Below are positions 6,072 to 9,480 of a stretch of 9,480 nt of DNA, in pieces. Both the position numbers and the translations under genes were made by a program. Origin of the DNA: an uncultured Lachnospiraceae bacterium (GTDB lineage: Bacteria; Bacillota; Clostridia; Lachnospirales; Lachnospiraceae); assembly GCA_947628025.1 (NCBI GenBank), contig CANQYH010000105.1, positions 1-9,480 on the forward strand, read 5' to 3'. The notes under the pieces were generated by a model. It was given only the letters and a program-made list of their open reading frames with translations, ran no database searches and was not told where the DNA came from. How positions within the stretch are numbered: position 1 is the stretch's first letter; every line of letters starts with the position of its first letter.

Positions 6072-6100
6072 AACATAGAAATCTCTAATAAGTCTCTAAA
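6072..6100 (-). promoter_or_regulatory. Candidate promoter of the two-component operon
   Basis: On the minus strand TTTAGA (6095-6100) and TATGTT (6072-6077) are separated by 17 bp, each matching consensus at four of six positions. One TTAGAGA element overlaps the -35 and the other lies in the spacer, which would fit autoregulation. The leader to the ATG at 5956 would be about 110 bases. This is the best candidate I can see, not a strong one. Confidence 0.35.
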
Positions 6101-6131
6101 AACTTTTTTCTCTTTCCAGTATTTTTAGAGA
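6082..6131. promoter_or_regulatory. Three TTAGAGA elements: candidate response-regulator binding array
   Basis: On the minus strand TTAGAGA occurs at 6093-6099 and 6082-6088, a direct repeat with 11-bp period (7 bp plus a 4-bp spacer). A third copy, on the plus strand at 6125-6131, faces them. It is part of a 10-bp inverted repeat, TCTCTAAAAA (6093-6102) with TTTTTAGAGA (6122-6131). An 11-bp direct repeat is the classical target geometry of OmpR/PhoB-family regulators, and the neighbouring gene encodes one. The plus-strand copy overlaps the -35 region of the transporter promoter. Confidence 0.6.
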
Positions 6132-6146
6132 ATCCCCTGGTAAAAT
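6118..6146 (+). promoter_or_regulatory. Candidate extended -10 promoter of the transporter operon
   Basis: TAAAAT (6141-6146) is preceded by TGG (6138-6140), an extended -10 motif. The -35 position with 17-bp spacing (6118-6123, AGTATT) is poor. A weak -35 beside a regulator site is the usual layout of an activator-dependent promoter. The start would be near 6153, giving a short leader to the strong ribosome site GAGGAGG at 6163-6169. Confidence 0.5.
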
Positions 6147-6175
6147 CGGAGACAGTAAAGACGAGGAGGTAAATT

Positions 6176-8554
6176 ATGAAACATCGGAACGTAATAGCGG
6201 CGGTACTGGCGGCAAGCCTGGGGATCGGTCTTCTGGGCGGCTGCGGCGGAAAAAACGGCGGTTCGGGTACGGACGGTTCCACGGTCGGAACAGAGACCAT
6301 GGGAGGAACCGGCGGAGCGGGAAACGCGTCCGGAAACAGTGACGGCACGAAAGGGACGGATCCCGCGGGAAGCGGCGGCGGAAGCCCTGGCGGCGCGTCG
6401 GAGGTTTCCGTGCCCATGGGACGCTATGTGGAGCAGGAGATGGAACTGCCGGAGGGGATCGACGAGCTGCAGTTTGCGTCCTTTTTCCGCGGAAAGGACG
6501 GGACGCTGGAACTGTACGTGAACACTTCTTATGACGAAGATGTGCCGCAGAACCGGCAGTCCATACGGTGCGTCTACGACGGAACGGCCTGGACGGAGGA
6601 TACGCGCTGGCGGAGCTGGTACACGGAGAAGATGGGCCTGGGAGAGACGGCGTCGGTTCCCTCCCGGATCCTCTGCGGGCAGGACGGAAACTATTACATG
6701 ACGGTCATGGACGATTCCTACCGGTGCCATCTGTACCGAATCGGCGAGGACGGCGGTCTGGAGGAACTTTTGGAGGATGTTTTTAAGCCGGCGGCCGGAC
6801 AGAGCTACGGCCTGATCCCCGGCAAGATCGACGTGACCGCGGACGGCCGGATCCTGGTCCACGATAACAGCCAGGTCGTCTGTTACCGTGCGGACGGCGT
6901 AAGGCTCTTCAGCATGGAGAAAGAATCGTCGGCGGCGTCGGAATACAGCGTCGGCTATATCGAGGGAGAGGAATTCGTCACGTTCGGGAAAGACGGCATC
7001 GTCCGGTACAGTCTGGCGGACGGGCATTCGGTTGGTTCCGTGGCCTGCGACGAGGCCCTGCGGAACGCCTACGGGGAGAATGAGGTGCTGTTCGGAGACG
7101 GGAGCGGAGGCGTTTACCTGGCCAGCATGGCCGGCCTGTCCCATGTGAGCGCCGGGGGCAGCCTGTGGGAGCTGCTGATCGACGGAAAGCTCAATTCCAT
7201 GGGCGTAAGGAATCTGTATCTGAACGCCTTTGTCCAGGGCGAGGGGCAGGAGTATTACGCGGTGTTCCGCAAGAGCGCCGGATTTACGGTGAGCCGGTTC
7301 GTCTTTGATCCCAATGTGACCGCGACCCCGCAGATCACGCTGACCATCTACGGGCTGAAAGACAACAGCACGGTCAGCCAGGCGGCCGCCGTGTTCCAGA
7401 AAGCCCATCCGGATGTGCTGGTGGATGTGCGGACGGCGTCGGATACCTCCTACGGCGACGTGTCAGAGGAGACGATCCGGGCCCTGAATACGGAAATCCT
7501 GAACGGAAAAGGGGCGGACGTGCTGATCCTCGACGATCTGGCGGCCGATTCTTACGAGGCCAAAGGCGTGCTGATGGATCTGCGGGACGTGTTCGCCCGG
7601 ATCCAGCAGGAGTCCCCGATCCTTGAGAGCGTGCTTTCGGGCTTTACGAAAGCGGACGGCGCGATCTATCAGATGCCGGTCCGGATCCGCGTGCCGGTTG
7701 TCGTGGGGAGCGCGGAAGCGGTGGAGGCCTGGAGGACGCTGGAGGGACTTAGGGATTACCGGTCCGACCAGCCGCTGGTATGGGCGAGTACCTATGAAAA
7801 CCTGCTGCGGAGCGTGGCGATGTTCCATTACCGGGAACTGTTCGGGGAGGACGGCTGCAGTCTGGACCATGACACGCTGCTTTTGTACCTGGAGGCGGTG
7901 AAAGCCATGAGCGACGCCAGCGGCGCAAAAGAGAGCTTCAGCGAAGAGGAACTGAGCAAATATCATGTCACGAATACGGTATCTGCTTACGGAACGGGTA
8001 ATTCGGGCATCTATTTTGACGCGGGAAAATGCGGCAGCGGCGTGGAGAGTCTGTCGTCGGTGGACGATTACGGATATCTGGAAGTATTTCAGGAGAATCA
8101 TCCGGACGCGGAGGAGGAGAACGTCGGCGGCGTGTATTTCCCGGCCGTGCGGATCGGGGTCAACCAGGCCACGGCCTACCCGGAGCTGGCGCAGGAATTT
8201 ATCCGGTGCATTTTTTCCACCGAGATACAAAAGGAGAGCTTCCGGGACGGTTTCCCGGTGGGAACGGAGGCGCTGGATCTCTGGCGGCAGAAAGAGAGCA
8301 GCAATAATGTCGTTTTCGGGACCGGTTTCCCGGAATGGAACTATTCGATCACCGCGGGAGCTCCCAGCGCGGAGGGCAGGGAAGCGTTGTTTGGGCTGGT
8401 CGGCGGCGTAACGACCGCGGTCGTCAAGGATGAGACGCTGGTGCAGATGATCGTGAACAATTCGCTGGATTATCTGGCGGGCAAGATCTCCGCGGAACAA
8501 GCGGCCTCGGCCATCGAGCAGCAGGTACGGATCTACCAGGCGGAGAAAGGATGA
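6176..8554 (+). CDS. Large solute-binding lipoprotein: propeller-like N-domain plus family-1 binding domain (792 aa)
   Basis: An extracellular lipoprotein of an ABC importer. Residues 1-22 are a lipoprotein signal, and the lipobox LGGC places the lipidated Cys at 23. Residues 24-80 are a flexible Gly/Ser/Thr linker (21 Gly in the first 50). Residues about 85-380 carry repeated short strand pairs with DG turns (GNYYMTVMDD from 171, DGRILVHDN from 223, EGEEFVTFGKDG from 263, GSGGVYLAS near 309, YYAVFRK from 360), which read like a beta-propeller of about six blades. Residues about 384-792 resemble a family-1 (maltose-type) binding domain: TLTIYGLKDN, then FQKAHPDVLVDV, then GADVLILDDL, and later VGGVYFPAVRIGVNQ. 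Usual family length is about 400-550, so the N-terminal domain is extra. GAGGAGG lies six bases before the ATG. The stop overlaps the permease start by 4 bp. Ligand unknown, perhaps an oligosaccharide. Confidence 0.85.
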   Translation: MKHRNVIAAVLAASLGIGLLGGCGGKNGGSGTDGSTVGTETMGGTGGAGNASGNSDGTKGTDPAGSGGGSPGGASEVSVPMGRYVEQEMELPEGIDELQFASFFRGKDGTLELYVNTSYDEDVPQNRQSIRCVYDGTAWTEDTRWRSWYTEKMGLGETASVPSRILCGQDGNYYMTVMDDSYRCHLYRIGEDGGLEELLEDVFKPAAGQSYGLIPGKIDVTADGRILVHDNSQVVCYRADGVRLFSMEKESSAASEYSVGYIEGEEFVTFGKDGIVRYSLADGHSVGSVACDEALRNAYGENEVLFGDGSGGVYLASMAGLSHVSAGGSLWELLIDGKLNSMGVRNLYLNAFVQGEGQEYYAVFRKSAGFTVSRFVFDPNVTATPQITLTIYGLKDNSTVSQAAAVFQKAHPDVLVDVRTASDTSYGDVSEETIRALNTEILNGKGADVLILDDLAADSYEAKGVLMDLRDVFARIQQESPILESVLSGFTKADGAIYQMPVRIRVPVVVGSAEAVEAWRTLEGLRDYRSDQPLVWASTYENLLRSVAMFHYRELFGEDGCSLDHDTLLLYLEAVKAMSDASGAKESFSEEELSKYHVTNTVSAYGTGNSGIYFDAGKCGSGVESLSSVDDYGYLEVFQENHPDAEEENVGGVYFPAVRIGVNQATAYPELAQEFIRCIFSTEIQKESFRDGFPVGTEALDLWRQKESSNNVVFGTGFPEWNYSITAGAPSAEGREALFGLVGGVTTAVVKDETLVQMIVNNSLDYLAGKISAEQAASAIEQQVRIYQAEKG

Positions 8555-9480
8555 GAAGAAAGAAATCCTCGGACATTGCCGGGAGGCAGAGGCGCGCGGC
8601 GTGGTTCTTTCTGGCTCCCAGCCTGGCGGGCGTGGCGCTGTTTACCGGGATCCCGTTCGCCGACGTGGTGCGCCGGTCGTTTCTGGACCCGCTGGGGCGG
8701 GAACCGGTGGGGCTGGCCAATTATGCGGCGGTCTGGTCCAATACGGCGTTCCGGCTGGCGTTCGCCAATACGGCCCGCTTCCTGGCGGTCTGCGTCCCGC
8801 TGCTGATGCTGGTCTCCCTGGTCCTGGCGCTGCTGGTCTTTAACCGGGACGGGAAAGGGAGCTTTTACAAGACTTCCCTGGTGCTGCCGATGGTCATACC
8901 GGTGGCCGCCATGGTCCTGGTCTGGAAGATCGTTCTCTGCCCGGACGGGGTGCTGAACCAGCTGCTGGGGTGGCTGGACGGTCTGGCGGGCCGGATCGGG
9001 GCGGGCGGCGCGTATGGGGCGGCGGGAATTGCCGCGGCGGGGATGGACCGTACAGGGAGCCTGGCGGCCGCTGCGGACACGGTCGGGGACATGGCGGCGC
9101 AGGTTACCAAAAAATGGGATACGGACTGGGTCAATGGCCCCACCGCGTTCCCGGTGCTGGTTGTAACCTATATATGGAAAAATGCAGGTTACGACCTGCT
9201 GATCTGGACGGCAGGCCTGGCCTCGATTTCGGAAAGCCTCTATGACGCCGCCCGCGTGGACGGGGCCGGGTTCTGGCAGCGGCTCAGGTATATCACGCTG
9301 CCGGGGATCGCCGGGACGGGCGGACTCGTGCTGATTTTGTCCGTGGTCAATTCGTTCCGGGTTTATCGGGAAGCCTACCTGCTGGCGGGTTCTTATCCCG
9401 ACACTTCCATCTATATGGCGCCGCATCTGTTCAGCCACTGGTTCCTGACCCTGGACGTCCAGAATATGTGTACCGCCGCC
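8551..9480 (+). CDS. MalF/UgpA-type ABC importer permease, 3' end outside window
   Basis: An inner permease subunit of the importer fed by the upstream binding protein; 310 codons are visible, open to the window end. A basic N-terminus (MRRKKSSDIAGRQRR) precedes a first helix at about 17-36 (AWFFLAPSLAGVALFTGIPF). Further helices lie at about 78-97, 108-128, 199-222 and 254-270. The cytoplasmic EAA loop, which contacts the ATPase, is seen at 229-251 (YDAARVDGAGFWQRLRYITL then P). The ATG overlaps the binding-protein TGA (ATGA), with GGAG five bases upstream, so translation is coupled. Between residues about 144 and 190 there is a Gly/Ala-rich stretch that ordinary family members lack at this loop. 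A second, MalG-type permease is expected downstream. The shared ATPase may be encoded elsewhere, as is common in Firmicutes. Confidence 0.9.
   Translation, partial: MRRKKSSDIAGRQRRAAWFFLAPSLAGVALFTGIPFADVVRRSFLDPLGREPVGLANYAAVWSNTAFRLAFANTARFLAVCVPLLMLVSLVLALLVFNRDGKGSFYKTSLVLPMVIPVAAMVLVWKIVLCPDGVLNQLLGWLDGLAGRIGAGGAYGAAGIAAAGMDRTGSLAAAADTVGDMAAQVTKKWDTDWVNGPTAFPVLVVTYIWKNAGYDLLIWTAGLASISESLYDAARVDGAGFWQRLRYITLPGIAGTGGLVLILSVVNSFRVYREAYLLAGSYPDTSIYMAPHLFSHWFLTLDVQNMCTAA

Noticed and set aside
6125..7408. 427-codon open frame on the minus strand
   Set aside because: It is antisense to the lipoprotein gene and its control region, has no recognisable domain, and would begin inside a well-supported gene.
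7463..8500. 345-codon open frame on the minus strand
   Set aside because: It mirrors the solute-binding domain coding strand. Composition is that of a shadow frame and no ribosome site or family motif is seen.
8533..9438. 301-codon open frame on the minus strand
   Set aside because: It is antisense to the permease, whose helices and EAA loop are clear. The predicted protein is Arg/Gln/Pro-rich without motifs.

Overview
The window looks like chromosome from a GC-rich Gram-positive gut-type Clostridia (Lachnospiraceae/Oscillospiraceae-like). This is an inference. It rests on strong AGGAGG-type ribosome sites, a near-consensus sigma-A promoter, a lipobox-anchored binding protein, and the regulator and transporter families present. 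No sequence search was possible. No rRNA, tRNA, insertion sequence, phage gene or CRISPR array is visible.

Layout. (1) Bases 1-260, minus: 5' part of a Cro/C1-type (XRE) regulator. Its ribosome site and first codons lie in an imperfect 37-bp tandem duplication (244-317). (2) Bases 298-646: gene-free divergent region holding a hairpin with a T-run, inverted repeats and a clear promoter (575-603). (3) Bases 647-3232, plus: a two-gene unit of a 287-aa XRE regulator and a 571-aa ABC exporter half-transporter, closed by a bidirectional terminator (3239-3281). (4) Bases 3441-3683, minus: an 80-aa XRE-type regulator with a GTG start, and a perfect 20-bp palindrome upstream of it (3742-3761). (5) Bases 3777-5956, minus: an OmpR-family response regulator followed by its histidine kinase, with a long intercistronic hairpin. 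(6) Bases 5957-6175: divergent control region with three copies of TTAGAGA. (7) Bases 6176-9480, plus: a 792-aa lipoprotein with a C-terminal family-1 solute-binding domain, overlapping by 4 bp a MalF-type permease that runs off the window.

How the parts may work together. The regulator-exporter pair looks like a self-contained, probably autoregulated drug, peptide or lipid export unit. The divergent two-component system and importer look like a sensing-and-uptake module. The response regulator is placed to bind the TTAGAGA array between the two operons, and the importer promoter has an extended -10 but a poor -35, as in activator-dependent promoters. The binding protein has about 300 extra residues that read like a beta-propeller, and the permease has a roughly 45-residue Gly/Ala-rich insert. 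This module is the most unusual part of the window. The second permease and any enzymes should lie past base 9480.
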